Origin: Mycobacterium rhizamassiliense | GTDB lineage: Bacteria > Actinomycetota > Actinomycetes > Mycobacteriales > Mycobacteriaceae | Length of the DNA: 64,000 bases | Assembly: GCF_900157375.1 (NCBI RefSeq) | Contig: NZ_LT721901.1 | Location: 4,173,685-4,237,684, forward strand | Reading direction: 5' to 3' | In this document: positions 1 through 8,049 of the stretch, one piece after another | Layout of the letters: each line of letters opens with the position of its first letter | Numbering within the stretch: position 1 is the stretch's first letter | Translations under genes and position numbers: made by a program | The notes under the pieces: model-generated | Database searches by the model: none | What the model saw: the letters and a program-made list of their open reading frames with translations, nothing else | Told to the model about the DNA's origin: nothing

Positions 1-549
1 CATCGCGGTGTAGTAGCGCAGCCTGCCGTGCGGCCAGCGCATCCGGTTGGCGCGGTCGGTCACCAGCGAATCGAAGCCGGCGGCGGCCACGGTGCCGAAC
101 CACTTGTTGACGCCCTTGTCGTCGCGGATCCGGCCCAGGTCAACGGTTTCCGACCAGCCGTCGACGATGATGTCGGCGGCGGCCTCGGGATCCTTTGTCG
201 GGATGCGGAATTCGCGGGCGTGGTCGTTGCCGGTGCCCGCCGGGATGATGCCCAGCGGAACGTCGGTGCCCGCCAGGACTTGCAGCGCGTTGGAGACGAC
301 GCCGTCGCCGCCGGTGACCATCAGTGCGTCGGTGCCCCTTTCGAGGGCTGCGCCGGCGAGATACCGCGCGTCTTCGGCGTCGTCGCCGATGATCTCGACG
401 ACCTCGATGCCCTTGTGCTGCAGCCTTGTGATGGCGATCTGCGCGGCGCGAATGGCCGCGCCGTGTCCCGATGCGGGGTTGGTCAGCGCGGTGACCTTGC
501 CGATCTCGCGCCGCTGACGTTGCCCCGTCACGGGACGGTTTGCGGTCAC
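1..549 (-). CDS. Diacylglycerol/lipid kinase, N-terminal 183 codons (Rv2252-type), cut by window edge
   Basis: Read on the minus strand from a GTG at 549, the frame is open to base 1. The N-terminal half has the DAGK catalytic fold signature: an early LTNPASGHG turn, then a VTGGDGVVSNALQ segment with the GGDG nucleotide-binding motif, and later PAGTGNDHAREF. Family members phosphorylate diacylglycerol or related lipids using ATP; Rv2252 is linked to phosphatidylinositol mannoside-type phospholipid synthesis. The GTG overlaps the stop of the upstream oxidase (GTGA, 546-549), so the two are translationally coupled. The C-terminal part lies outside the window. Confidence 0.9.
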   Translation of the reverse strand, partial: MTANRPVTGQRQRREIGKVTALTNPASGHGAAIRAAQIAITRLQHKGIEVVEIIGDDAEDARYLAGAALERGTDALMVTGGDGVVSNALQVLAGTDVPLGIIPAGTGNDHAREFRIPTKDPEAAADIIVDGWSETVDLGRIRDDKGVNKWFGTVAAAGFDSLVTDRANRMRWPHGRLRYYTAM

Positions 550-2156
550 GGAATCAGCTTGCCCGGGTTGAGGATTCCGGCCGGATCCAGCGTCGCCTTG
601 ACCGCCCGCAGCACCTGCACGCCCAGCTCGCCGATCTCCTCCTGCATCCACGGCCGGTGGTCGGCGCCGACGGCGTGGTGGTGGGTGATGGTGCCGCCGG
701 TCGCCATGATCGCATCCGACGCGGCGCTTTTGGCGGCCTGCCACTGCTCGATCGGGTTGCCGCGCTGCCCCGCGACGACCGTGAAGTACAGGGAGGCGCC
801 GGTGGGGTACACGTGCGAAATGTGGCACATCACCAGCGCCGGTGTGCCGGATTCGGCCAACGCGGTGGTGAGCGCTTCGGTGACGGCGGCCTTGAGCGCG
901 GGAACTCCTGCCCAGTCGGTGGCGGTTTCGAGCGTCTCGCACAACGCGCCGGCGGACAGCAGCGAGTCGCGCAGATACGGCGCGGCGAAGCGGCCCCGCT
1001 CCCACGCCCGGGCCGGTTCCTCGCCCAGCGGGGTACCGCCGTGAGCCGCCAGCAGTGCGCTGGTCTCGGCCTGGCGGCTCTCGACATGTTCTGTGGTGCC
1101 CTCGAACACGCTGATGCCCAGGCAGCCGCCGGTGATCTGGCTTTCGCCGATCGACTCGGTGGTCGCGAGATTGATGCCGGTCTCCACCTCGTCGGAGAGC
1201 CGAATGACGGTGGGGCCGCTGGCATTCTGCGTGGCCGCGCGCAGCGCGGCCGCCCCGGTCGCGAAGTCGGGGAACGACCACGCCTGGTAACCAACGGTTT
1301 CCGGCTTCCGGTGCACGCGCAGCCGCACCTGCGTGATGACGCCCAGCGTGCCCTCCGACCCGATCAGCAGCTGGCGCAGGTCGGGGCCGGCCGCCGATTC
1401 GGGAGCGCGGCCCAGGTCCCAGGTGCCGACGGGTGTGATGACCCGCAGCCCGCGCACCATGTCGTTGAACCGGCCGTAGCCCGCCGAGTCCTGGCCGGAG
1501 GATCGGGTCGCCGCGAAGCCGCCGATCGTGGCGTATTCGAAGCTCTGCGGAAAATGGCCGAGCGAGAAGCCGTGCTCGCCGAGCAGGCGTTCGGCGTCCG
1601 GGCCGGTGACGCCGGCCCCGAAGACCGCCTGCCCGGATTCTTCGTCGAGCGAGATGAGCCGGTCGAAGCGGCGCAGATCGAGGGAGACGACCGCGGTGAA
1701 CTGGCCGCGGGTGGGATTGAGGCCGCCGGTCACGCTGGTGCCGCCGCCGAACGGGATGACGGCGATGCCGTGCTCCGAACAATAGGCGAGGACCGCGGCG
1801 ACGGCGTCGTCGTCGCCGGGCAACAGGATCGCGTCTGGGGCGTCCTGCGCCCCCGGGTTCTTGCGTCGCAGCAGGTCGAGGGTGGATTTGCCGCCGGCGT
1901 GCAGCAGCCGATCGCGGTCGTCGGTGTGGCAGAACTCGGCGCCGACGATCGCGGCCAGCGCGTCCCGGTCGGCCTTTGAGAGCGCCGATGGGCGCAGCCG
2001 GACGTCATCCGGTTGTAGTTCGGATTCGGCCGAATCATCCAGTCCGACAGCCTGTTTCAGCAGCGACCGGATCCCGTCGGACAGCGGTTTGGCCGCCGCG
2101 GGGTCTCCCCATGCGTCCCATTTCATCGGCGGTAGGAGTGCGTCGAGGTCCGTCAT
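546..2156 (-). CDS. FAD-binding oxidase, alkyl-DHAP synthase-like (Rv2251-type)
   Basis: A 536-residue flavoprotein of the FAD_binding_4/VAO type. The PP-loop FAD-binding region lies near residues 130-200 (GIAVIPFGGGTSVTGG, then GFSLGHFPQSFEYATIGG), and the C-terminal cap ends with a typical LDPAGILNPGKL. This architecture is shared with alkyldihydroxyacetonephosphate synthases and D-lactate/glycolate-type oxidases; M. tuberculosis Rv2251 is the positional equivalent. Its place between a lipid kinase and glpD suggests glycerophospholipid or ether-lipid metabolism, but the substrate cannot be read from sequence. It is divergent from a TetR gene with only 17 bp between the start codons, so the TetR probably controls it. 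Confidence 0.88.
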   Translation of the reverse strand: MTDLDALLPPMKWDAWGDPAAAKPLSDGIRSLLKQAVGLDDSAESELQPDDVRLRPSALSKADRDALAAIVGAEFCHTDDRDRLLHAGGKSTLDLLRRKNPGAQDAPDAILLPGDDDAVAAVLAYCSEHGIAVIPFGGGTSVTGGLNPTRGQFTAVVSLDLRRFDRLISLDEESGQAVFGAGVTGPDAERLLGEHGFSLGHFPQSFEYATIGGFAATRSSGQDSAGYGRFNDMVRGLRVITPVGTWDLGRAPESAAGPDLRQLLIGSEGTLGVITQVRLRVHRKPETVGYQAWSFPDFATGAAALRAATQNASGPTVIRLSDEVETGINLATTESIGESQITGGCLGISVFEGTTEHVESRQAETSALLAAHGGTPLGEEPARAWERGRFAAPYLRDSLLSAGALCETLETATDWAGVPALKAAVTEALTTALAESGTPALVMCHISHVYPTGASLYFTVVAGQRGNPIEQWQAAKSAASDAIMATGGTITHHHAVGADHRPWMQEEIGELGVQVLRAVKATLDPAGILNPGKLIP

Positions 2157-2191
2157 GCGTTACAGTATTACACATGCTGTCAATCAGTAAC
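2157..2191. promoter_or_regulatory. Divergent promoter/operator region between FAD oxidase and TetR
   Basis: Only 17 bp separate the two start codons. GTTAC at the left edge is mirrored by GTAAC about 33 bp away, inside the start of the TetR gene. An inner imperfect dyad, CAG-n-AT-n7-AT-n-CTG, spans the TetR ATG. This is a plausible autoregulatory TetR site. The dyad symmetry is visible; its use as an operator is inference. Confidence 0.35.
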
Positions 2192-2743
2192 GCGCCTGCG
2201 GACATCGGCGAGCGGATCCTTTCGGCCGCCGCGAGCTGCCTCGTCGACTACGGCGTGGATCGGGTGACCCTCGCGGAGATCGCGCGCCGGGCGGGCGTCA
2301 GCCGGCCGACCGTCTACCGGCGCTGGCCGGATACGCCGTCGATCGTGGCGGCGGTGCTGACCAGGCATATCACCGAAGTGATGCAGGACGCGCCGCTGCT
2401 CGGCGACGACCGCGAGTCGCTGGTACAGCAGATCGTTGCGGTGGCCAACCTGCTGCGCAGCGACGAGCTGGTGATGTCGGTGATGCACTCGCAGCTGGCG
2501 TCGACCTACATCACCGAACGCCTCGGGGCCAGCCAGCAGATGCTGATCGGCGCCCTCGCCGAACGGCTGCGCGCCGCGCAGCGCCACGGCAGCGTCCGCG
2601 CCGGCAACCCGTTGCAGATGGCCACGATGGTGTTGCTGATCGCCCAGTCGACCATTCAGTCCGAACAGATCGTCCGGCCGATCCTCGACGCCGACGCGTT
2701 GGCCGTCGAGCTCACGCACTCGCTCAACGGATACCTGTCCTGA
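2174..2743 (+). CDS. TetR family regulator (Rv2250c-type)
   Basis: A 189-residue protein. The N-terminal helix-turn-helix covers about residues 10-55, with TLAEIARRAGVSRPTVYRRW as the recognition region, followed by an all-helical ligand/dimerisation domain. The same frame is open further upstream, but that part overlaps the divergent oxidase; ATG 2174 gives a normal TetR N-terminus. The stop overlaps the glpD start (TGATG, 2741-2745), so regulator and glycerol-3-phosphate dehydrogenase form one transcription unit. Control of the glp/ether-lipid-like genes on both sides is the simplest reading of the layout. The ligand is unknown. Confidence 0.88.
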   Translation: MLSISNAPADIGERILSAAASCLVDYGVDRVTLAEIARRAGVSRPTVYRRWPDTPSIVAAVLTRHITEVMQDAPLLGDDRESLVQQIVAVANLLRSDELVMSVMHSQLASTYITERLGASQQMLIGALAERLRAAQRHGSVRAGNPLQMATMVLLIAQSTIQSEQIVRPILDADALAVELTHSLNGYLS

Positions 2744-4269
2744 TGACCGCCACCCTCAACGCCGCCCGCCGCGCAGCCGACCTGGACGCGCTGGCCGGCG
2801 GCGAACCGCTCGACGTTGTCGTGATCGGCGGCGGGATCACCGGCGCCGGGATCGCCCTCGACGCCGCCTCGCGCGGCCTGCGGGTGGCGCTGGTGGAAAA
2901 GCACGATCTGGCGTTCGGCACCAGCCGCTGGAGCTCGAAACTCGTCCACGGAGGTCTGCGCTACCTGGCCACCGGCAACGTGGGCATCGCCCGGCGCAGC
3001 TCCATTGAACGTGGAATCCTGATGCGGCACAACGCCCCTCACCTCGTCCACGCGATGCCGCAGCTGGTCCCGTTGCTGCCGTCGACGAACCACGCCAAGC
3101 GCGCGATGGTGCGGGCCGGATTCCTGGCCGGGGATGCGCTGCGGGTGCTCGCGGGCACGCCGTCGTCGATCCTGCCGCGATCGCGCCGGATCTCCGCGGC
3201 ACACGCTTTGGAGTTGGCGCCGACGGTTCGGCGCGACGGCCTGGCCGGCGGCCTGCTGGCCTACGACGGGCAGCTGATCGACGACGCGCGGCTGGTCGTC
3301 GCCGTCGCGCGCACCGCCGCACAGCACGGCGCCCGGATCCTCACGTACGTAGCGGCTTCCGAGGCCACCCGCACCTCCGCGCGGCTGACCGATCAGCGCA
3401 CGGGCGAATCGTTCGACGTGGCGGCCGGCGCGGTGATCAACGCGGCGGGCGTGTGGGCCGGGGAGATCGATGAGTCGCTGCGGCTGCGGCCCAGCCGCGG
3501 AACCCACCTGGTGTTCGACGCCAGCACCTTCGGCAATCCCACTGCGGCGCTGACGATTCCGATCCCCGGTGAGCTCAACCGCTTTGTGTTCGCGATGCCC
3601 GAGCAACTGGGCCGCATCTACCTCGGCATCACCGACGAGGATGCTCCCGGCCCGATTCCCGATACGCCCGAGCCTTCGGCCGGCGAGGTCTCGTTCCTGC
3701 TGGACACGGTGAACACCGCGCTGCAGACGTCGCTGACGACGGCGGACGTGGTCGGTGCCTACGCCGGCCTGCGCCCGCTCGTGGACACCGGCGAGGGCAA
3801 TACCGCCGACGTGTCGCGCGATCATGCCGTCGTCGAGTCGCCGTCCGGGGTCATCAGCATCATCGGCGGCAAGCTGACCGAATACCGCTACATGGCCGAG
3901 GACATACTGGACCGCGCCATCCGGCTGCGCGGGCTGAAGGCCGCGGACTGCCGGACCCGCAACCTGCCGCTGATCGGCGCGCCGGCCAACCCCGGTCCGG
4001 CCGCCGGCCCGGGCGCGGGTCTGCCGCGGTCGTTGGTCGAACGCTACGGCGCCGAGGCGCCGACTGTGCTCGCCGCCGCCACCTGTGCGCGCCCGACCGA
4101 GCCCGTCGTCGAGGGCATCGACGTGAGCCGCGCGGAGTTCGAATACGCGGTGACACACGAGTGCGCCCTGAGCGCTGACGACATCCTCGACCGCCGGACC
4201 CGGATCGGCCTGGTGCCGCGCGACCGGGAACGCGTTGCGGCCATCGCGGAGGAGTTCCTGGTAGTTTAA
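2743..4269 (+). CDS. glpD1: Glycerol-3-phosphate dehydrogenase, FAD-dependent
   Basis: A 508-residue flavoenzyme oxidising sn-glycerol-3-phosphate to dihydroxyacetone phosphate and passing electrons to the respiratory quinone pool. The N-terminal Rossmann motif VVIGGGITGAGIALDAASRG sits at about residues 25-45, followed by the GlpD signature around FGTSRWSSKLVHGGLRYL (residues 60-80). The C-terminal part (about 390-500) matches the DAO_C cap domain. Length is close to M. tuberculosis GlpD1. It is translationally coupled to the preceding TetR gene and followed directly by another TetR gene. Confidence 0.93.
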   Translation: MTATLNAARRAADLDALAGGEPLDVVVIGGGITGAGIALDAASRGLRVALVEKHDLAFGTSRWSSKLVHGGLRYLATGNVGIARRSSIERGILMRHNAPHLVHAMPQLVPLLPSTNHAKRAMVRAGFLAGDALRVLAGTPSSILPRSRRISAAHALELAPTVRRDGLAGGLLAYDGQLIDDARLVVAVARTAAQHGARILTYVAASEATRTSARLTDQRTGESFDVAAGAVINAAGVWAGEIDESLRLRPSRGTHLVFDASTFGNPTAALTIPIPGELNRFVFAMPEQLGRIYLGITDEDAPGPIPDTPEPSAGEVSFLLDTVNTALQTSLTTADVVGAYAGLRPLVDTGEGNTADVSRDHAVVESPSGVISIIGGKLTEYRYMAEDILDRAIRLRGLKAADCRTRNLPLIGAPANPGPAAGPGAGLPRSLVERYGAEAPTVLAAATCARPTEPVVEGIDVSRAEFEYAVTHECALSADDILDRRTRIGLVPRDRERVAAIAEEFLVV

Positions 4270-4271
4270 AT

Positions 4272-4287
4272 GGAACTAATACGTCTC
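4272..4287. promoter_or_regulatory. Candidate TetR operator 1
   Basis: GGAACTAATACGTCTC lies right after the glpD stop and 22 bp before the likely GTG start of the TetR gene. It matches the palindromic site upstream of the monooxygenase (4992-5007) at 12 of 16 positions. The left half GGAACT and the inner AT and CGT are shared. It is probably the autoregulatory site; this is inference from the repeated motif. Confidence 0.5.
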
Positions 4288-4308
4288 GCTACTGTGAGGG
4301 AATTCGCC

Positions 4309-4947
4309 GTGACAGCCGATAGCGCGGGAGGCGACCGGGCGGCCCGTCCGCCGCGGCGGTCGCTGGGCAAGAATCCGGGCCGCTTCGACCCGTCGCTGGA
4401 CGCCATCATCCTCGAGGCCGCGCTGGCGGCGATGGGTGAACGCGGCTATGACCGGATGACCATGGACGACGTCGCGTCCCGCGCGGGCGTCGGGAAGGCG
4501 GCGATCTATCGGCGCTGGTCTTCCAAGGCCACGGTGGTCGCCGAGGCCATCGCCCACTGGCGGCGAGGACGCGCGCCGGCGGCGCCACCGAATACCGGAA
4601 CCCTCCGCGGCGACCTCAACGCCCTGGTGGCCGCGGTTCCCGAGGTCGATGAGGCCGGGTCGAGCATGATCAGGGTGATCCTCGGCGTGGCGACCGCGGC
4701 GGTGCACGATCCCGTCCTCAGCGCCGCGCTGGACGATCTGGTGCTGTCGATTCCGCGCCAGATCGTCAGGACGGTTCTCGACCAGGCGGTGGCTCGGGGC
4801 GAGATCCCGGCCGACCGGGACACGTCGCTGATACCCGACGCCCTCTTGGGACTCAACGTGCTGCGCGTGCTGACGGGGCGGCCGATCGACCGCGTCTACG
4901 TGCGGCGGGTGCTGGATCAGCTACTGCTGCCGCTTGCCACCGACTAA
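4309..4947 (+). CDS. TetR family regulator of the adjacent monooxygenase
   Basis: A 212-residue TetR protein. The HTH lies at about residues 45-65 (MTMDDVASRAGVGKAAIYRRW), after a basic PPRRSLGKNPGR leader. I chose GTG 4309 rather than the in-frame ATG at 4270. GTGAGGGA at 4294-4301 gives a ribosome binding site at good spacing, and the 4270 start would place the operator-like sequence inside the coding region. The two near-identical operator motifs, one before this gene and one before the next, indicate that it represses itself and the flavin monooxygenase. It has no obvious counterpart in the M. tuberculosis gene order. Confidence 0.85.
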   Translation: MTADSAGGDRAARPPRRSLGKNPGRFDPSLDAIILEAALAAMGERGYDRMTMDDVASRAGVGKAAIYRRWSSKATVVAEAIAHWRRGRAPAAPPNTGTLRGDLNALVAAVPEVDEAGSSMIRVILGVATAAVHDPVLSAALDDLVLSIPRQIVRTVLDQAVARGEIPADRDTSLIPDALLGLNVLRVLTGRPIDRVYVRRVLDQLLLPLATD

Positions 4948-4991
4948 CAAACTTGCGGGTTGCCGTCATCGGTGCCACTCTGGACGTGAAC

Positions 4992-5007
4992 GGAACTGAT
5001 TCGTTCC
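4992..5007. promoter_or_regulatory. Candidate TetR operator 2 (palindrome GGAAC-N6-GTTCC)
   Basis: GGAACTGATTCGTTCC is an interrupted palindrome lying 20 bp before the monooxygenase ATG and 10 bp before its AGGAGG ribosome binding site. It is the better-preserved copy of the motif at 4272-4287. A position between gene and RBS is typical for a repressor site. Confidence 0.55.
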
Positions 5008-5027
5008 GCCTAGCCTCAGGAGGGGCC

Positions 5028-6569
5028 ATGAAAGTCACCCACGTCCCTGTGCTCATCGTCGGCGCCGGCGCCGCGGGGCTGGCCAGTTCAGCGCTGCTGG
5101 CCCAGCACGGCGTTCGCGCCCTGCTGGTGGAAAAGCGGCGTGAGATCTTCCTCTACCCGAAGGCCCGCAACCTCAGCTTCCGTAGCCTGGAAATCCTGCG
5201 CGGCCTGGGCCTGGGCGACCAGGTGCACGCGCTGGCCCACCAGGAGTCGACGGTGGTGGCCAGGCCAACGCTGAACAGTCCGTACGAGGAGCCCGCGATC
5301 GACCTGGACGCGATTTTCGCCGGCCTGGACGAGCTCAGCCCCGAGCGCGCCGTGCAGTACCTGCCGCAGAGCAGATTGGAGCCGATGCTGCTCGCCGAGA
5401 CCCGGCGGCGCGGCAGCGAGGTGCGCTACGGGACCGAGCTGTGCTCGTTCGAATCCGACGAGCGCGGCGTCACGGCCGTCGTGCGTGATCTGGACACCGG
5501 ATCCACGGAGACGATCCACGCCGACTACCTCGTCGCCGCCGACGGCGTGCACAGCCCGACCCGCACCGCGCTGGGCATCGCGACGGCCGGCTACGGCGCG
5601 CTGCCGATCTTTGTCGTCTTCATCTACTTTCGCGGGCCCTGGCGCAGGTTCGTCGCGAACCTGGCCGACGGCGACGGCGTCCAGGTGAAAAATGCTGACG
5701 CACAAGGCATCTTCATCCCGGCCGAGGGCGACCTCGGCATGTTCATCACCACGTACTTCCCCGCCAAGGGCGAGACGGCGGATCAATTCACGCAGCAGCG
5801 CTGCCGCGACATCCTGACCAAGGCGATCGGTGAAACGATCGATCTCGAGATCATCGAGGCCGCGGCGTGGCAGCCCTACGAGCAGGTGGCTGGCCAATTC
5901 CAGTGCGGGCGAGCCTTTCTCGTCGGCGACGCCGCCCACACCATGCCGCCCTTCAAGGCCGGGGGAGCCAACACCGCCATCCAGAGCGCGCACAACCTGG
6001 CCTGGAAGCTCGCCGCGGTCGTGCAGGGCACGGCGGGTTCCGGCCTGCTGTCCACCTTCGACGCCGAGCGGCATCCGGTCGGGCGCTTTGCCGCCCGTCA
6101 GTCCCTAGCCGGCCCGACGATCCCGTTGCTCCGGCTGGACGACGACCGACCGCTGCTGCCGCCCGACGAAGAGCGCCCGATGTTCGAGTTGCTCATCGGC
6201 TACCGCTACCGCTCGGCCGCGGTGCTGGGCAGCGGCCCCGACGACGCCGAGCGGGTGGACGAGCTGCGCGGGCAGCCTGGGACCCGTGTCCCGCACGCGT
6301 GGGTGGGTGAGGGCGTCTCGACGCTGGACCTGATCGGTTCGACGTTCACGGTGCTCACCCGCGACGAGCGCTGGTGCGCCGCAGCGGCTTCGGCGTCGAT
6401 CGCCGCGCATCGCATCGTCAGTGAAGAGTGGGCGGACATCACCCGGCTCGGGCCCGGCGGTGCCTTGCTGGTGCGGCCGGACGACTTCGTCGGCTGGCGC
6501 GCCGACGAACTACCCGCCGACCCGGAAGGCGCCTTGCGACAGGCGGTTTCGACGATCCTGTGCCGTTAG
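5028..6569 (+). CDS. FAD-dependent aromatic-type monooxygenase
   Basis: A 513-residue class A flavoprotein monooxygenase (PheA/TfdB-like hydroxylase family). The N-terminal GXGXXG motif VLIVGAGAAGLASSALL is at about residues 7-23. A DG motif (YLVAADGVHSPTR) lies near 175, and the GD motif FLVGDAAHTMPPFKAGGAN near 300 binds the ribityl chain. A shorter C-terminal thioredoxin-like region follows. The ATG at 5028 has AGGAGG at 5018-5023. Such enzymes hydroxylate phenols, polyketide-like aromatics or antibiotics using NAD(P)H and O2; the substrate is not predictable. It is controlled in all likelihood by the TetR just upstream. It converges on accD6 with only 10 bp between the stops. Confidence 0.87.
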   Translation: MKVTHVPVLIVGAGAAGLASSALLAQHGVRALLVEKRREIFLYPKARNLSFRSLEILRGLGLGDQVHALAHQESTVVARPTLNSPYEEPAIDLDAIFAGLDELSPERAVQYLPQSRLEPMLLAETRRRGSEVRYGTELCSFESDERGVTAVVRDLDTGSTETIHADYLVAADGVHSPTRTALGIATAGYGALPIFVVFIYFRGPWRRFVANLADGDGVQVKNADAQGIFIPAEGDLGMFITTYFPAKGETADQFTQQRCRDILTKAIGETIDLEIIEAAAWQPYEQVAGQFQCGRAFLVGDAAHTMPPFKAGGANTAIQSAHNLAWKLAAVVQGTAGSGLLSTFDAERHPVGRFAARQSLAGPTIPLLRLDDDRPLLPPDEERPMFELLIGYRYRSAAVLGSGPDDAERVDELRGQPGTRVPHAWVGEGVSTLDLIGSTFTVLTRDERWCAAAASASIAAHRIVSEEWADITRLGPGGALLVRPDDFVGWRADELPADPEGALRQAVSTILCR

Positions 6570-6579
6570 GGCTAACGGA

Positions 6580-8001
6580 TCAGAGCGGAATGTTCTTGTG
6601 GCGGCCGCGGCGCGCCGGTGCCTGCGCCAGCGCCTCGGTGATCCGGCTGCGGGTGTGGGACGGGTCGATCTTCTCGTCCACCACGCCGATCTCGATGGCG
6701 CTGTCCACGCCACCGGCGATCCGCTCGTGCTCGGCGGCCAGCTGGTCGTGCAGGGCCTCGCGCTCGTCGTCGGAGGCGGCGGCCAGCTTCTTCTTGTGCA
6801 GGATGCCGACGGCGGCCTTGGCGCCCATCACGGCGACCTCGGCGTCCGGCCAGGCGAACACCTTGGTGGCGTTCAGCGAGCGGGAGTTCATCGCGATGTA
6901 GGCCCCGCCGTACGTCTTTCGGGTCACCAGCGTGACCCGCGGGACGGTGGCCTCACCGAACGCGTGCAGCAGTTTGGCACCGCGGCGCACCACGCCGCCC
7001 CACTCCTGGTCCACACCGGGCAGGTAGCCCGGGACGTCGACGACCACGATCAGCGGGATGCCGAACGCGTCGCACAGGCGCACGAAACGCGCTGCCTTCT
7101 CGGCGCTTTCGGAGTTCAGGCAGCCGCCCAGGCGCAGCGGGTTGTTGGCCAGCACGCCGACCGTCCGGCCGGACAGCCGGCCGAGCCCGACCACCATCGA
7201 TGGCGCCCAGTTGGCCTGGAACTCGTCGAACGGGGTTTCCTCGTCGAGGATCGCGGTCACGATCGGGTGCACGTCGTAGGCCCGCCGGGACGATTCGGGC
7301 AGCAGCGCGTGAATGTCGGTGTCGCCGGCCTCGGCCTTGCTGCGGTCGAAATGACCCTGCTGGCAGAACAATCCGATCAACCGGCGGCCGCGCGCGTAGG
7401 CGTCCAGCTCGTCGTCGGCGACGATGTGGCACACACCGGACTTCTTGTGGTGAGTCTCCGGTCCACCGAGCGACGCCATGTCGACGTCCTCGCCCGTGAC
7501 GCTGCGCACCACGTCCGGGCCGGTGACGAACACCCGGCCCTCCGGCGCCATGATGACCACGTCGGTCAGCGCGGGGCCGTAGGCGGCACCGCCGGCGGCG
7601 AAACCGACGACCACCGAGATCTGCGGAATGTAGCCCGACGCGCGAATCATGGCCTCGAAGACCGTCCCGACCGCGTGCAGCGCCTTGACGCCCTCGGCCA
7701 GCCGGGCCCCACCCGAGTGCCAGATGCCCACGATCGGGCTCTGCTCCTCGATGGCGGTGTCGTACGCGTTGACGATGTGGCGGCACCCCTCGATGCCCAT
7801 GGCGCCGCCCATCACCGTTCCGTCGGTGCAGAACGCGACCGTGCGCACACCGTTGACGGTGCCCGCGGCCGACAGCACACCGGAGCGGTCACGCTCGTGC
7901 AGCAGCTCGACGGTGCCCTCGTCGAAGAAGTTGCTCAGACGCAACAGTGGATCGCGGGGGTCGAGCGACTCGCCGACTGCCTCGGGGGCCATGAGTGTCA
8001 T
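6580..8001 (-). CDS. accD6: Acetyl/propionyl-CoA carboxylase beta subunit AccD6
   Basis: A 473-residue carboxyltransferase, the same length as M. tuberculosis AccD6. It transfers carboxyl from biotinylated AccA3 to acetyl-CoA, making malonyl-CoA for FAS-I and the FAS-II cycle encoded upstream. The N-terminal crotonase-like domain carries GVRTVAFCTDGTVMGGAMG. Oxyanion-hole glycines are visible in GIWHSGGARLAEG, and the C-terminal domain includes the biotin-site region around PGYLPGVDQEW. It is the last gene of the fabD-acpM-kasA-kasB-accD6 block, 48 bp after kasB. Confidence 0.96.
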   Translation of the reverse strand: MTLMAPEAVGESLDPRDPLLRLSNFFDEGTVELLHERDRSGVLSAAGTVNGVRTVAFCTDGTVMGGAMGIEGCRHIVNAYDTAIEEQSPIVGIWHSGGARLAEGVKALHAVGTVFEAMIRASGYIPQISVVVGFAAGGAAYGPALTDVVIMAPEGRVFVTGPDVVRSVTGEDVDMASLGGPETHHKKSGVCHIVADDELDAYARGRRLIGLFCQQGHFDRSKAEAGDTDIHALLPESSRRAYDVHPIVTAILDEETPFDEFQANWAPSMVVGLGRLSGRTVGVLANNPLRLGGCLNSESAEKAARFVRLCDAFGIPLIVVVDVPGYLPGVDQEWGGVVRRGAKLLHAFGEATVPRVTLVTRKTYGGAYIAMNSRSLNATKVFAWPDAEVAVMGAKAAVGILHKKKLAAASDDEREALHDQLAAEHERIAGGVDSAIEIGVVDEKIDPSHTRSRITEALAQAPARRGRHKNIPL

Positions 8002-8049
8002 CGCAAATCTCCTGTGTTCCGGTGATGTCAGGGGTTACTACCGCCGGGT

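Noticed and set aside
28-1044. Long plus-strand reading frames opposite the lipid kinase and FAD oxidase
   Set aside because: They are antisense shadows caused by high third-position GC; the minus-strand frames have clear family motifs.
6421-8025. 534-codon plus-strand frame opposite accD6
   Set aside because: Its sequence is rich in His/Arg/Asp without any motif, while accD6 on the other strand is unambiguous.
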